NCBI GenBank assembly: GCA_021777475.1
Contig: JAJYDM010000008.1
Location: forward strand, 1-44,914
Length of the DNA: 44,914 nucleotides
Direction of reading: 5' to 3'
Origin: Actinomycetes bacterium
GTDB lineage: Bacteria > Actinomycetota > Acidimicrobiia > Acidimicrobiales > Acidimicrobiaceae
This document shows positions 18,043 to 26,394 of the stretch, piece after piece. A program made the translations under genes and the position numbers. A model generated the notes under the pieces. That model was not told where the DNA came from. It did no database searches and saw nothing but the letters and a program-made list of their open reading frames with translations. Position 1 is the first letter of the stretch. Every line of letters starts with the position of its first letter.

Positions 18043-18612
18043 TCAGGGCTGGGACCCACCCATCAAACGAACGAGATCAAGCGTCACTTGACAATCTATA
18101 TGTGAACGATGCCCTGCAGAAGGAAGTCTTTGATATTGATAATTGCCAAACCTTGAATTCCACGCGCCAACAAAGGCGGAGTATTTGACCATCACGCAGT
18201 CCCAATTGCTCTTCAACTTAGGAAGTTCGTTTCTTATGGCCTCGTAAAAGAGCATGCCTCGATCGAAAGAACTGTTGTAGGCGAGTAGCAATTTATCTCT
18301 AGTGACTTCTTGGAGTTGCGCCCATGTTTCTATCATCGACGGGGAGCCAACCACCAACTCATTCGAAATACCGTGTATCGCGGCAACCTCATCCGGAATC
18401 GCCACACCGGGATCAATCAAGGTGTCAAGCACCAGATCCCCAAGGCCATTCAAGACGCTCACCTCGACCACCCGGGAATACCTGGGATTGAGCCCGGTCG
18501 TTTCGGTGTCGATGATGCACCAGTCTTCTGGATTCTCGAGAAGCTGCCTGCTCCACTCGATCGCCTTGGTGCGATCTGCTAGCCTTTGTTCTCCGCTTGG
18601 CTCAGGAACCAT
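18043..18612 (-). CDS. DEDDh 3'-5' exonuclease, DnaQ-like
   Basis: A 189-residue single-domain exonuclease. ExoI is IDTETTG with Asp35 and Glu37. ExoII is AYNSSFDRG with Asp118. ExoIII is GHRSHID with the H-x4-D pattern His168/Asp173. These are the four acidic residues and the His of the DEDDh class, which removes nucleotides from DNA or RNA 3' ends with two metal ions. No polymerase or BRCT domain is attached. The ~235-base region between this gene and the E3 start at 17807 shows no gene. The true cellular role (proofreading subunit, repair or RNA turnover) cannot be told. Confidence 0.85.
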   Translation of the reverse strand: MVPEPSGEQRLADRTKAIEWSRQLLENPEDWCIIDTETTGLNPRYSRVVEVSVLNGLGDLVLDTLIDPGVAIPDEVAAIHGISNELVVGSPSMIETWAQLQEVTRDKLLLAYNSSFDRGMLFYEAIRNELPKLKSNWDCVMVKYSAFVGAWNSRFGNYQYQRLPSAGHRSHIDCQVTLDLVRLMGGSQP

Positions 18613-18678
18613 AACTCCGACGATAACATGAAGTTGAGACTATCGCTCGCACTAATACACACCAAACATCCATAGCTG

Positions 18679-19464
18679 CTAGCCGCCCAACTTACTAATA
18701 TTCCAAACTTCAGAACCCCATTGCGCCGCTAGAAAGAACCGGTCGTCCCGAACCAGGCTTTCTCTCCACTCGACCACCGTCTTGCCCGAATATGCGGCTC
18801 TCTCAAGCGAGAGAACGGGGACACTTTCGGAGAGTTCCAAAATAACACGGTCAGGCTCGGCTGGTATCGCAGCCCTTATCCTCTCCCAACCTCCGGTTAT
18901 AACAACGTCACAGCAACTCTCGAGCACCTCATATATCGAGCCGGAAGACAGATCCACTTCTGAAAGGCGAGAACCAATCTCCTTGGGAAACCATGAACGA
19001 TTAATTGCGACAACCTCATCGCCAGCTTTACGAACCCGCTCTACAAAAAATACCTCATCGCCAGGACCTGCCCCAATAGCATCAATCCCCCGATCAAGTG
19101 ACACGACTGCCTGAGCCAACACGACAGACGACTCGACCAGACCACTCTTGGTGATCTCCTTCGCCAGGCTGTAACTCGAAGCGAACAAGTGGTCTTGCCA
19201 GGGCGAAACGAAGGTTCCTTTACCCTGAACTGAGTGGAGCCTCCCCTGTTCAGTGAGCTGTCTGATAGCTTCCCTGACCGTGTGTCTCGAAATCTTGTAT
19301 GTTTGCATTAGTTCGTGTTCGGAGGGAAAACCATCACGATACGCACCTGCATCCAGCAAACGGGTAACTACTTTGACAAGTTGCGACCACAGTGGCTCGG
19401 AGCTGGATGGATCCAGTTCAATCGAAACCTCTCGCACACGATCATCTTTTGAAATCGCGTCCAC
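18679..19464 (-). CDS. GntR family transcriptional regulator, HutC/UTRA type
   Basis: A 261-residue regulator. The winged helix-turn-helix (~20-90) has the canonical FPSEHELMQTYKISRHTVRE and QGKGTFV. The rest (~110-255) is a UTRA-like effector domain. The start is GTG, three bases after the stop of the DUF1634 gene, so it is the last gene of a TauE-DUF1634-GntR operon and probably regulates it. A near-perfect palindrome of the type bound by this family lies upstream of the first gene (20787-20802). The effector is unknown; UTRA domains commonly bind small carboxylic acids, sugars or phosphonates. Confidence 0.88.
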   Translation of the reverse strand: MDAISKDDRVREVSIELDPSSSEPLWSQLVKVVTRLLDAGAYRDGFPSEHELMQTYKISRHTVREAIRQLTEQGRLHSVQGKGTFVSPWQDHLFASSYSLAKEITKSGLVESSVVLAQAVVSLDRGIDAIGAGPGDEVFFVERVRKAGDEVVAINRSWFPKEIGSRLSEVDLSSGSIYEVLESCCDVVITGGWERIRAAIPAEPDRVILELSESVPVLSLERAAYSGKTVVEWRESLVRDDRFFLAAQWGSEVWNISKLGG

Positions 19465-19467
19465 CGG

Positions 19468-19935
19468 TTAACCGCCAGCCTTGCCCAGGAGGAATGAGGT
19501 TACCAGTACCAAAAATACGAAGACAGTAATGGGTACGAAATACCGATCCCGCTGAAAAGCAAAGATCACCGCGGAGACAAGGACCCTGAGAATCGGAGTT
19601 GCCAACAGGATGATCAGTCCAAAGACGATTATCGCTTCACCTTGAAGGTGTGACAGTCCACTGAATACAGTTGAAAGGCTATGAGGGTAGTTGGAACTCT
19701 TGGTTAGTAGCGCCTTGTTTATGGCGTTGTCATGCAGGTACGTACCCGGCTTTCGGACAAATGACACTATGACTCCGACAACCACAACTGAAAGCGATAG
19801 AACAACTCCAATCCTAAGTACAGCCGATATCACCGACTCTGCCCGGTGGATCTTCTCTAGCTGTTTTCTCAGTGCCTCAGCCCTGGCATCGTCTCCCAAG
19901 ACTTGTGAGCTATCCACGACTTCTTTTCCAGCCAT
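19468..19935 (-). CDS. DUF1634 membrane protein
   Basis: A 155-residue protein with a charged N-terminal ~35 residues and three hydrophobic segments (~38-62, ~97-125, ~132-152). The pattern IHRAESVISAVLRIGVVLSLSVV followed by FSGLSHLQGEAIIVFGLIILLATPILRV fits DUF1634. Members of this family usually lie next to a TauE/SafE permease, as here: the start codon abuts the permease stop. It may be a small partner of the transporter; its function is not established. Confidence 0.82.
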   Translation of the reverse strand: MAGKEVVDSSQVLGDDARAEALRKQLEKIHRAESVISAVLRIGVVLSLSVVVVGVIVSFVRKPGTYLHDNAINKALLTKSSNYPHSLSTVFSGLSHLQGEAIIVFGLIILLATPILRVLVSAVIFAFQRDRYFVPITVFVFLVLVTSFLLGKAGG

Positions 19936-20772
19936 TTAGGCAACCCCCTTGTACAGCATTTCTATCGAAATGATCAGAAGGACGACTACGAACAGAGTTC
20001 GTATGAAACCGTTCTTAAGTCGAGGAAGCATACGCGAACCCCCGACCGCCCCAACCAGAACGCCAGCGGCGACCGGGGCTGCCACAAAGGGATCGATCTC
20101 GCCCCGGGCAAAATACACGCCCGCAGAGGCCGCAGCAGTCACACCAATCATAAAGTTTGACGTTGCTGTGGACACCTTCATGGGAAGACGCATAGCGAGG
20201 TCCATCGCAGGGACCTTTAGGGCACCAGATCCGATTCCCAATAGGCCTGACACCATTCCAGCAATATACATGAGAAAGAGGCCGAATTTTGTGTGGGTGA
20301 CCTTGTAGCGGATCTCCCTCTCCTCTGCCTCATCGAAATATGCGTCATGCAGCTGAAGCCGGTCCGCCAAGGCGTCTTTTGGAACTGGCCTATCTATGTC
20401 ACGAAAATGTCCCCGAAACATCTGAACCGCGGAATAAGCAAGTATGACTCCAAATACCACATACAGAACCTTTTGAGACACCAAACCCGCCACATATGCA
20501 CCGGTTATTGCGCCGGTAGTCGTGGCCACCTCGAGAAACATTCCCACACGCATATTTGTGAGGTGCTCCTTGACATAAGCCGCAGCTGCACCGGAAGAGG
20601 TTGCAATTACCGAAATGATCGATGCACCGATTGCCAAACGGATGTCGACGTGAAACACAAGTGTCAGAACGGGAACGACGATGATGCCTCCGCCGATTCC
20701 AAGCAGCGACCCCGCCAAACCCGCGACGACACAGATGAAAAACAACTCAACTACAAAGGAAGACATGTTCAC
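19936..20772 (-). CDS. TauE/SafE family anion permease
   Basis: A 278-residue polytopic membrane protein with about eight hydrophobic segments in two halves. The family pattern AGLAGSLLGIGGGIIVVPVLTL is at the N-terminus and is repeated as AGMVSGLLGIGSGALKVPAMDL near residue 170. The family exports sulfite, sulfoacetate or related organosulfur and C2 compounds; the substrate is unknown. Starts at GTG 20772 or ATG 20766 are both possible and neither has a Shine-Dalgarno sequence. It is the first gene of an operon with DUF1634 and GntR genes, and an operator-like palindrome is 15-30 bases upstream. Confidence 0.88.
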   Translation of the reverse strand: MNMSSFVVELFFICVVAGLAGSLLGIGGGIIVVPVLTLVFHVDIRLAIGASIISVIATSSGAAAAYVKEHLTNMRVGMFLEVATTTGAITGAYVAGLVSQKVLYVVFGVILAYSAVQMFRGHFRDIDRPVPKDALADRLQLHDAYFDEAEEREIRYKVTHTKFGLFLMYIAGMVSGLLGIGSGALKVPAMDLAMRLPMKVSTATSNFMIGVTAAASAGVYFARGEIDPFVAAPVAAGVLVGAVGGSRMLPRLKNGFIRTLFVVVLLIISIEMLYKGVA

Positions 20773-20786
20773 AGTTCTAGCTTAGC

Positions 20787-20802
20787 ACTTGTCCGTACAA
20801 GT
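20787..20802 (-). promoter_or_regulatory. operator-like palindrome for the GntR/UTRA regulator
   Basis: ACTTGTCCGTACAAGT: six-base arms ACTTGT/ACAAGT around a 4-base centre, just upstream of the permease start. The spacing and half-sites fit HutC-type GntR operators (CTTGT-N4-ACAAG). The regulator gene at 18679-19464 is in the same operon, so autoregulation is likely. Confidence 0.6.
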
Positions 20803-20873
20803 TTGACCCTCTTTCGAAATATTATGTGGGCATGCAGTTCGCGATACGATTCCAGACGAGCACGCAACTCCAT

Positions 20874-21638
20874 CTAGAACTCCATCTGCCTTCGCTTTGC
20901 GCTATGACTCCATTTCTGCCATGGCAGATTTTCCAAATACGACCACGACTTTCGATGGATCTGGCTTGGACCAATAGCATGAAGTGCACTAACATGCACG
21001 GGGGACGGATACCCCTTATTCTTCTCAAAGACGTACCAGGGATAGTGAATGGACTCGCGCTCCATCAGAGCATCACGCTCGACCTTTGCGAGTATCGATG
21101 CACTAGCGATTGCAAAGCTCTTCGAATCACCCTTCACATATGTCCTCACCTCATGAAACCCCGAAAAATTCACGCCTCCGTCCAAAAGCAGAAGCGACGA
21201 ACCAACGAATTCGCGCAATGGGGCCAATGCCCTTTCCAAGCCCAAAGTCAGCCCTGACGTCATGCCCAATTTGTCCAGCTCAGTCGGCTCTACAAAGCCC
21301 AGTCCATATCCATTTGCAAGAGCTTTTATCGGCTGCTCCAGCGACGCACGTAGCTGAGGAGAGAGTTTTTTCGAATCGTTCACGCGAAGGTATTTCAAAG
21401 GACTGGGCAATTTCTGCGATTCCGCGGCAACGCTCTCCGCTCCCTTCTCGGTCATGAACTCGAGAAGGTATTTTAGATCATAGAGAACTGCCCCGACACA
21501 GAGTGGCCCTGCCCAGGATCCACGCCCAACCTCGTCCACGCCGATGACAAATCGGTACTTGCTGGAGTCTATTTCCCGCTCAACGTGGAGTTGTGCAGCC
21601 AAAGATACTGAGAGTTGGCGCATATTACTGCCAAGCAT
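20874..21638 (-). CDS. rnhB: ribonuclease HII
   Basis: A 254-residue enzyme with the active site IGVDEVGRGSWAGPL (Asp34, Glu35), a further Asp in LLLDGGVNFSG, and KGDSKSFAIASASILAKVERD. These are standard RNase HII motifs. It cleaves RNA in RNA-DNA hybrids and removes misincorporated ribonucleotides. ATG codons at 21638 and 21623 are both possible starts; neither has a clear ribosome binding site. An insertion-like stretch (~60-85) between the first motif and NDSKKLS is longer than in E. coli. It follows the cyclase gene on the same strand with 46 bases between. Confidence 0.93.
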   Translation of the reverse strand: MLGSNMRQLSVSLAAQLHVEREIDSSKYRFVIGVDEVGRGSWAGPLCVGAVLYDLKYLLEFMTEKGAESVAAESQKLPSPLKYLRVNDSKKLSPQLRASLEQPIKALANGYGLGFVEPTELDKLGMTSGLTLGLERALAPLREFVGSSLLLLDGGVNFSGFHEVRTYVKGDSKSFAIASASILAKVERDALMERESIHYPWYVFEKNKGYPSPVHVSALHAIGPSQIHRKSWSYLENLPWQKWSHSAKRRQMEF

Positions 21639-21684
21639 ACGACATTGGCGGAGTTTCTTGGAACAATATGAAACCCGACTCAGT

Positions 21685-22791
21685 TCAATCGCTCGGATTT
21701 ACCACCCAAAGTTGTACTGAACCCAGATCCTTGAGATACCTCGGGCGCAATGGCACCAGCCGGTGCTTACTTTTGCCCGCCAAAACCTGCTGGATTCCGT
21801 CAGACACCAGAATTGATCCTGGATTCGCAATATTGACTATCCGGGAAGCGAGGTTGACCACTGGTCCGAAGTAGTCACCCTCGCGTGCGAGAACTGATCC
21901 GTACGCCACGCCTGCTCTAACCTCGGACAGCAACTTCTCTTTGGCATACTCCTCTTTAAGTTCCAAGCCAATCTCGACAGCATCCTCCGGGTCAACCACC
22001 ACAAACATGACCTCGTCGCCGATCATCTTTACTACGCGTCCATCGCGCCTGGTGACCGCATCGGATGAAAGCTCTTCAAAACGGGAAACAACAGCACCTA
22101 ACTCTTGTGTTGTAAGTTGCTGAGACAAAACCGTAAATCCTACTAGATCCACAAATCCGACCGCCAAAATTCGCTCTGATACATCGCGGGCACCTTTGTC
22201 CAACGCAACCATTGCGTGCCTTCCCGCATCGTGGAAGTGCCGAATCCATGCGTATACCAGAAGTTCAGGAACGGCCGGCAGGATTGAAGCCGAATACTGA
22301 GCGAAGCGGTCTGCCAGATCAACCGTCGTAAAGTCCTTTGACCCCAGTCCAACCCCTTTCAGGCTGTTAGAGGCCACGATTTCCGCAGCGGCGATCCTTG
22401 CCATTGAAGACCCAATTACCCGAGCCAGCTGTATGGCGACATCCTCGTCCGTGGCCTGGGAGCGCATGAGACTTGATAATGAACTGACTGCCTCGATGTC
22501 TATTGAACTGAAGATCCGGTCGTCATCCGCCACGTCTGCAAACCCGAGTGCGCGCCAGAGTCTCCTCACAATTGCAACGTCTACGCCGGTTTCGGCCGAA
22601 AGCTCTCCAATCGTCAGACGCTTCCTGGGTGGTCCCAGCATCTGGTCAACAGCGAGAAAGTGGAGCGTATCGTTCTTCAAAGCGTTGAAAATTTCCTCAT
22701 CGGAAATATCACGCTCTCTCAACATCTCAAGAAATCGGATGGGCAGTGACGATGACAGAGCTTCATTTATCTGCTCCTTATCCAAGTCCAT
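21685..22791 (-). CDS. class III adenylate cyclase with Rv1264/Rv2212-type N-terminal regulatory domain
   Basis: About 368 residues. The N-terminal part (~1-170) has a helix-turn-helix-like LTIGELSAETGVDVAIVRRL and WRALGFADVADDD, matching the cyclase regulatory domain of M. tuberculosis Rv1264 and Rv2212. The catalytic domain (~195-360) has VGFVDLVGFT and KMIGDEVMF (metal Asp residues, substrate-binding Lys), then VVNLASRI with the transition-state Asn and Arg. It makes cAMP. In Rv1264 the N-terminal domain is known to make activity pH-dependent; the same is only an inference here. No membrane segment is present. Start: TTG at 22812 or ATG at 22791; AGGAGG touches the ATG directly, which is closer than usual, so the start is unsure. 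Confidence 0.88.
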   Translation of the reverse strand: MDLDKEQINEALSSSLPIRFLEMLRERDISDEEIFNALKNDTLHFLAVDQMLGPPRKRLTIGELSAETGVDVAIVRRLWRALGFADVADDDRIFSSIDIEAVSSLSSLMRSQATDEDVAIQLARVIGSSMARIAAAEIVASNSLKGVGLGSKDFTTVDLADRFAQYSASILPAVPELLVYAWIRHFHDAGRHAMVALDKGARDVSERILAVGFVDLVGFTVLSQQLTTQELGAVVSRFEELSSDAVTRRDGRVVKMIGDEVMFVVVDPEDAVEIGLELKEEYAKEKLLSEVRAGVAYGSVLAREGDYFGPVVNLASRIVNIANPGSILVSDGIQQVLAGKSKHRLVPLRPRYLKDLGSVQLWVVNPSD

Positions 22792-22848
22792 CCTCCTCTC
22801 ACGACCGATCAAATGCTGAAATATTCTTTCATGCCTACACTAAAGATA

Positions 22849-23475
22849 ATGAGCATAAACCGAATTGATATTCAAGAATTATCGGCGCCTCACGTGATTC
22901 TCATACCTATTAGGTCATTCTCGGACAGCAAGTCACGGCTTACCTCGATCCTGAGTCCCGAAGAACGTACAGATTTCATCATAAAGTGCGCAAAAGGCGT
23001 AATTCTGGCGACTGGGACGGTACCGACCGTTATTGTCACCTCTGACCCGGAAGTTCATGATTTCGCCATTGGTCTAGGGTGCTACGTGATCAAGGACAAT
23101 GGCGTCGGTCTTAACGACGTGGTACACAATGCATTTGAATTCCTGCGCCTCAGTGGCATCCAACACATAACCATTGCCCACGGCGACCTTCCGCTCGCTC
23201 GTGACCTAACCAGCGTTTTCCGCCGCGATGAGTTTACGATCGTGCCTGATCGCAAACACGACGGAACCAACGTCATGTCATTGCCAGCTCTGGAAAGCTT
23301 TCAATTCTCTTATGGACCCATGTCGTTCAACCGTCACCTAAGGGAAGCTGAGAGACTCAAACTCAGAATCACTGTCTACGAAGATCCCAAGCTTGCCATG
23401 GACGTCGACACGCCAGAGGATTTTCAAGATCTCCTGGCTGTAGAACGCCTAGGTCGCCCCAATTCCACCAGCTGA
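22849..23475 (+). CDS. cofC: phospholactate/PEP guanylyltransferase for coenzyme F420
   Basis: About 208 residues of a nucleotidyltransferase fold: ILIPIRSFSDSKSRL, then HGDLPLARDL, PDRKHDGTNVMSLP and a C-terminal MDVDTPEDF. These match CofC/FbiD, which activates phospholactate or phosphoenolpyruvate with GTP in F420 synthesis. The ORF opens at 22813, directly against the divergent cyclase ORF, leaving no room for promoters. ATG 22849 is preferred because a TACACT -10-like element lies seven bases before it, consistent with a leaderless start. A hairpin (23485-23501) follows the stop. Confidence 0.85.
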   Translation: MSINRIDIQELSAPHVILIPIRSFSDSKSRLTSILSPEERTDFIIKCAKGVILATGTVPTVIVTSDPEVHDFAIGLGCYVIKDNGVGLNDVVHNAFEFLRLSGIQHITIAHGDLPLARDLTSVFRRDEFTIVPDRKHDGTNVMSLPALESFQFSYGPMSFNRHLREAERLKLRITVYEDPKLAMDVDTPEDFQDLLAVERLGRPNSTS

Positions 23476-23484
23476 TCCTTGCTG

Positions 23485-23510
23485 GGCCTTTCAAGAAGGC
23501 CTTCGCTCTA
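23485..23510 (+). terminator. possible terminator after cofC
   Basis: GGCCTT/AAGGCC (23485-23490 and 23496-23501) with a 5-base loop, followed by the weak T-rich tail TTCGCTCTA. It lies ten bases after the cofC stop. The poor T tract makes this uncertain. Confidence 0.4.
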
Positions 23511-23612
23511 TGATCACAACCGTGGGCTGAAGCTTTGCATGGCTCGCTACGATTTCCAGTGAAAGCGTTTCCGCGTCAAGTCTTGCCACACAAGTATCTT
23601 TAGGAGATAAAC

Positions 23613-24371
23613 ATGTCAACTTACCTGATGAGCGACAGTGCTTCCAGATCTCATAACCTCGAGGTTCCGTCGAGCGCATTGGCAATCGGCGCGCATCCCG
23701 ATGACATCGAATTCGGATGCGGAGGCACACTTGCCAAATGGGCAGCGAATGGCTGCGAGATTTTGCACCTGATATGTACCGATGGCTCAAAAGGAACCTG
23801 GAATTCCGACATCGACGGAGCCGAACTTGCGCTAAGGCGACAAAAAGAGCAGACCGAGGCGGCCCGCCGGTTGGGCGGGACAGCGCCAGTCACGTTTCTC
23901 GGTTGGACCGACGGTGAACTGGAATCGGGGATGGAGCAGCGGGCTCAAATCGTCGCCGCAATAAGGAAGCTCAAGCCCGAGATCATTCTGGCACATGACC
24001 CTTGGAAAAGGTACAGGCTGCATCCCGACCATCGGCATGCCGGCTTTCTGGCGACCGACGGTGTCGTCGCCGCTAGAGACCCGCTGTTCTTCCCGGCGCT
24101 CGGAACGCATCATCGGCCGTCAAAAATCCTTTTATGGGAAGCAGACCAGCCCGATCACGAGGAAACCATCGACGAAAACACATTTCAGGTTAAACTCCAC
24201 GCGCTAAAAGCACATGCAAGCCAGTACGAATCGACGATGGGTGTGAACCAACTAGACGATGAATCACAGATGGCGTCGTTCGAAGAAAGGCTCAGACAGA
24301 GGCTTTCTGACAACTCATTCGGACAAAAGGAGTATCTATGCGAGGTTTTCAAAGTGATAGATAAGGTCTGA
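23613..24371 (+). CDS. PIG-L/LmbE family N-acetyl deacetylase (MshB-like)
   Basis: A 252-residue zinc deacetylase. IGAHPDDIEFGCGGTL (His28, Asp30, Asp31) and LHPDHRHAG supply the zinc ligands and catalytic Asp. The family removes N-acetyl groups from GlcNAc-containing substrates; in actinobacteria the best-known members are MshB and Mca of mycothiol metabolism. The sequence does not decide between these and other PIG-L enzymes. AGGAG lies six bases before the ATG at 23613, a good ribosome binding site. The gene is preceded by 137 bases that hold only the possible cofC terminator. Confidence 0.85.
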   Translation: MSTYLMSDSASRSHNLEVPSSALAIGAHPDDIEFGCGGTLAKWAANGCEILHLICTDGSKGTWNSDIDGAELALRRQKEQTEAARRLGGTAPVTFLGWTDGELESGMEQRAQIVAAIRKLKPEIILAHDPWKRYRLHPDHRHAGFLATDGVVAARDPLFFPALGTHHRPSKILLWEADQPDHEETIDENTFQVKLHALKAHASQYESTMGVNQLDDESQMASFEERLRQRLSDNSFGQKEYLCEVFKVIDKV

Positions 24372-24670
24372 CGACCTATCGCTCTGTCACGAAGGGTGAA
24401 GATTCCAAAGCCGCTAAGACCGGACATAATGTCAAGTTTTTACAAAAGGTTTCTGCTCCTGCGCCGACTGCCGCCACACCCGGTGATATTAGGTCAGTTC
24501 GCAGGCATTTTATGGTTCCGACTGTCCGTCGGCGACCATAGTGAATTGCTCGATTCGAACCGACGCAACCACTCAGAGAAAACCTGGCGACCGGCGCTCA
24601 TGCCCTCGTTTCGTAACACCTGCGACGAAGCGGAGTCCCGCCCCAACCGAATGCGGCAAAAGGTTAGCGG
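24372..24670. other. gene-poor spacer
   Basis: Roughly 300 bases between the deacetylase and acyl-CoA synthetase stops. A 92-codon plus-strand ORF (24396-24674) crosses it, but it has no recognisable motif, an irregular composition and no clear ribosome binding site, so it is not called as a gene. A GGTTCGAATC string on the minus strand resembles a tRNA T-loop, but the flanking bases do not form the stem. Confidence 0.5.
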
Positions 24671-26221
24671 CTAATTAATTTTGCGTTCGAATCCGTTCCA
24701 GTAAGGTTCACGAAGCTTGAACTTCTGCAGCTTTCCCGTCGCGGTTCTCGCCAAAGCGTCCCTGAACTCGATTGTCGTAGGACACTTGAATCCCGCAAGC
24801 CTGGTCTTACAGAACGCCCGCAACTCCCCCTCGGTCACTTCCGACTTGGGACGTAACACCACAAGCGCCTTTACGGTCTCACCCCACTTTTCATCAGGAA
24901 CACCTATAACCGCGACTTCCGCTACAGCGGGATGCTGGTAAAGAACATCTTCAACCTCAACGGAGGAAACGTTTTCGCCTCCTGAAATAATTACATCCTT
25001 CTTGCGATCTGAGATCACAAGATAAGGCCCTTCCATGTGGCCGCCATCCCCAGTGTGAAACCATCCTCCCGCCAGCGCCTCACCGGTTGCCTCGGGATTC
25101 TCCCAATATCCTGCAAAAATGTGGTTACCTCGCGCAAGCACTTCGCCGCTGTTGTCGCAACAGACCTCTATCCCAATTGCAGGGACGCCGGCCCAACTCA
25201 GACGCTTCGACTTCTCGACCTGGTCAAGTACATCCCACTCCTTGGTCGCCCTGTTGATGGTTAGTAATGGCGAAGTCTCGGTCAAACCATAGAGTTGAAT
25301 GAACTCCCAGCCGAGCTCGCCCTCGATTCGTTCGATCGTTCTAGACGGAGGCGGAGCGCCCGCGGCCACAACTCTTACTAGGTCTCTGCCGGGGTTACCC
25401 CTCCCCTCTTCACTGCGCTTAGTGGCCGCGTCAAGCACCGATGCCCACACTGCTGGAGCCCCGCAAAGCAAAGTGACACCTTCGTTCTCGATCTTCTGAA
25501 GGATGTTTTCCCCGTCAATCTTTCTTTGAATCACGTGAGTCCCACCCATTGCCGTCACGGCATAGGGCATTCCCCACCCGTTGCAGTGAAACATCGGCAA
25601 GGTGTGCAACAAGACATCACGATCGTCGACCCCGGTGTGCCAGCCAAAAATCACCGCGTTTATCCAGGCATTTCGGTGCGTCATTTGCACACCCTTGGGA
25701 CGCGCAGTTGTACCAGATGTGTAGTTGATCGAACAGGTGAAATCCTCGTCTGCATCCCAGCTCTTGGGCCCAGGCGAAGAATCTGATAAAGGTGCAAATA
25801 GCTCCTTGTCGTGGACATTGTCTAAAACGAACAGATGTTGCACCTTAATGCGCTTTGCCATTTCTTCATATTCTGGATCCACCATGAGAACCGTCGATCC
25901 AGAGTGTCCGACGATATAGGCCAGCTCATCCTCACTAAGGCGATAGTTGATAGGCACAAGAACTCTGCCGTAACCACTGACTCCATAATATGAAACTAGA
26001 AACTTTCCGGAATTGGGCGATATAAGGGCTATGCGCTCGCCTTGGGCCACTCCCATTTCGTCAAAAGCTTTTGCCATGCCCATTGCCCGTCTGTTCAGCT
26101 CTCCGTAGGTGATGCGACCCAAATTCCCGGGTGCACTCTCCTCGTCGACCAGAGCAATCCTGTCAGGGAAGACCAGGGCGGCTCTGTCCAGAAAGTTCCC
26201 GACGTTCATATCTACCTTCAT
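24671..26221 (-). CDS. acyl-CoA synthetase (AMP-forming, FadD-type)
   Basis: About 516 residues of the adenylate-forming superfamily. The P-loop-like INYTSGTTARPKGV (~175-190), the adenine motif QLYGLTETSP (~320), GGWFHTGDGG (~390), SDRKKDVIISGGENVSS at the hinge and the C-terminal catalytic Lys in TGKLQKFKL are all present. It activates a carboxylic acid to acyl-CoA via an acyl-adenylate. The wording of these motifs fits medium/long-chain or methylmercaptopropionyl-type ligases, but chain length cannot be read. GAGGGG lies 7 bases before the ATG at 26221, which is preferred over the longer ORF start at 26248. Confidence 0.93.
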   Translation of the reverse strand: MKVDMNVGNFLDRAALVFPDRIALVDEESAPGNLGRITYGELNRRAMGMAKAFDEMGVAQGERIALISPNSGKFLVSYYGVSGYGRVLVPINYRLSEDELAYIVGHSGSTVLMVDPEYEEMAKRIKVQHLFVLDNVHDKELFAPLSDSSPGPKSWDADEDFTCSINYTSGTTARPKGVQMTHRNAWINAVIFGWHTGVDDRDVLLHTLPMFHCNGWGMPYAVTAMGGTHVIQRKIDGENILQKIENEGVTLLCGAPAVWASVLDAATKRSEEGRGNPGRDLVRVVAAGAPPPSRTIERIEGELGWEFIQLYGLTETSPLLTINRATKEWDVLDQVEKSKRLSWAGVPAIGIEVCCDNSGEVLARGNHIFAGYWENPEATGEALAGGWFHTGDGGHMEGPYLVISDRKKDVIISGGENVSSVEVEDVLYQHPAVAEVAVIGVPDEKWGETVKALVVLRPKSEVTEGELRAFCKTRLAGFKCPTTIEFRDALARTATGKLQKFKLREPYWNGFERKIN

Positions 26222-26394
26222 CCGGACCCCCTCTTGCGAAACATTCACTGGCTCTTTTCAGAGATCGACAGTCAGTCCAATAGCTAACGTACCATGACTG
26301 ATATTCAAGGCGATACCAATATTCACAATTGTCCAAGCCAAAATGAATTAGCTCCATTCGAAACCGATGCTTGCCAAGAACCAGCGTTGGACTG

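Noticed and set aside
24545-24570. GGTTCGAATC on the minus strand, like a tRNA T-loop
   Set aside because: The bases around it do not form a T-stem and no acceptor or anticodon arm can be drawn.
24396-24674. 92-codon plus-strand ORF in the spacer after the deacetylase gene
   Set aside because: No motif, no ribosome binding site, and it runs into the convergent acyl-CoA synthetase gene.
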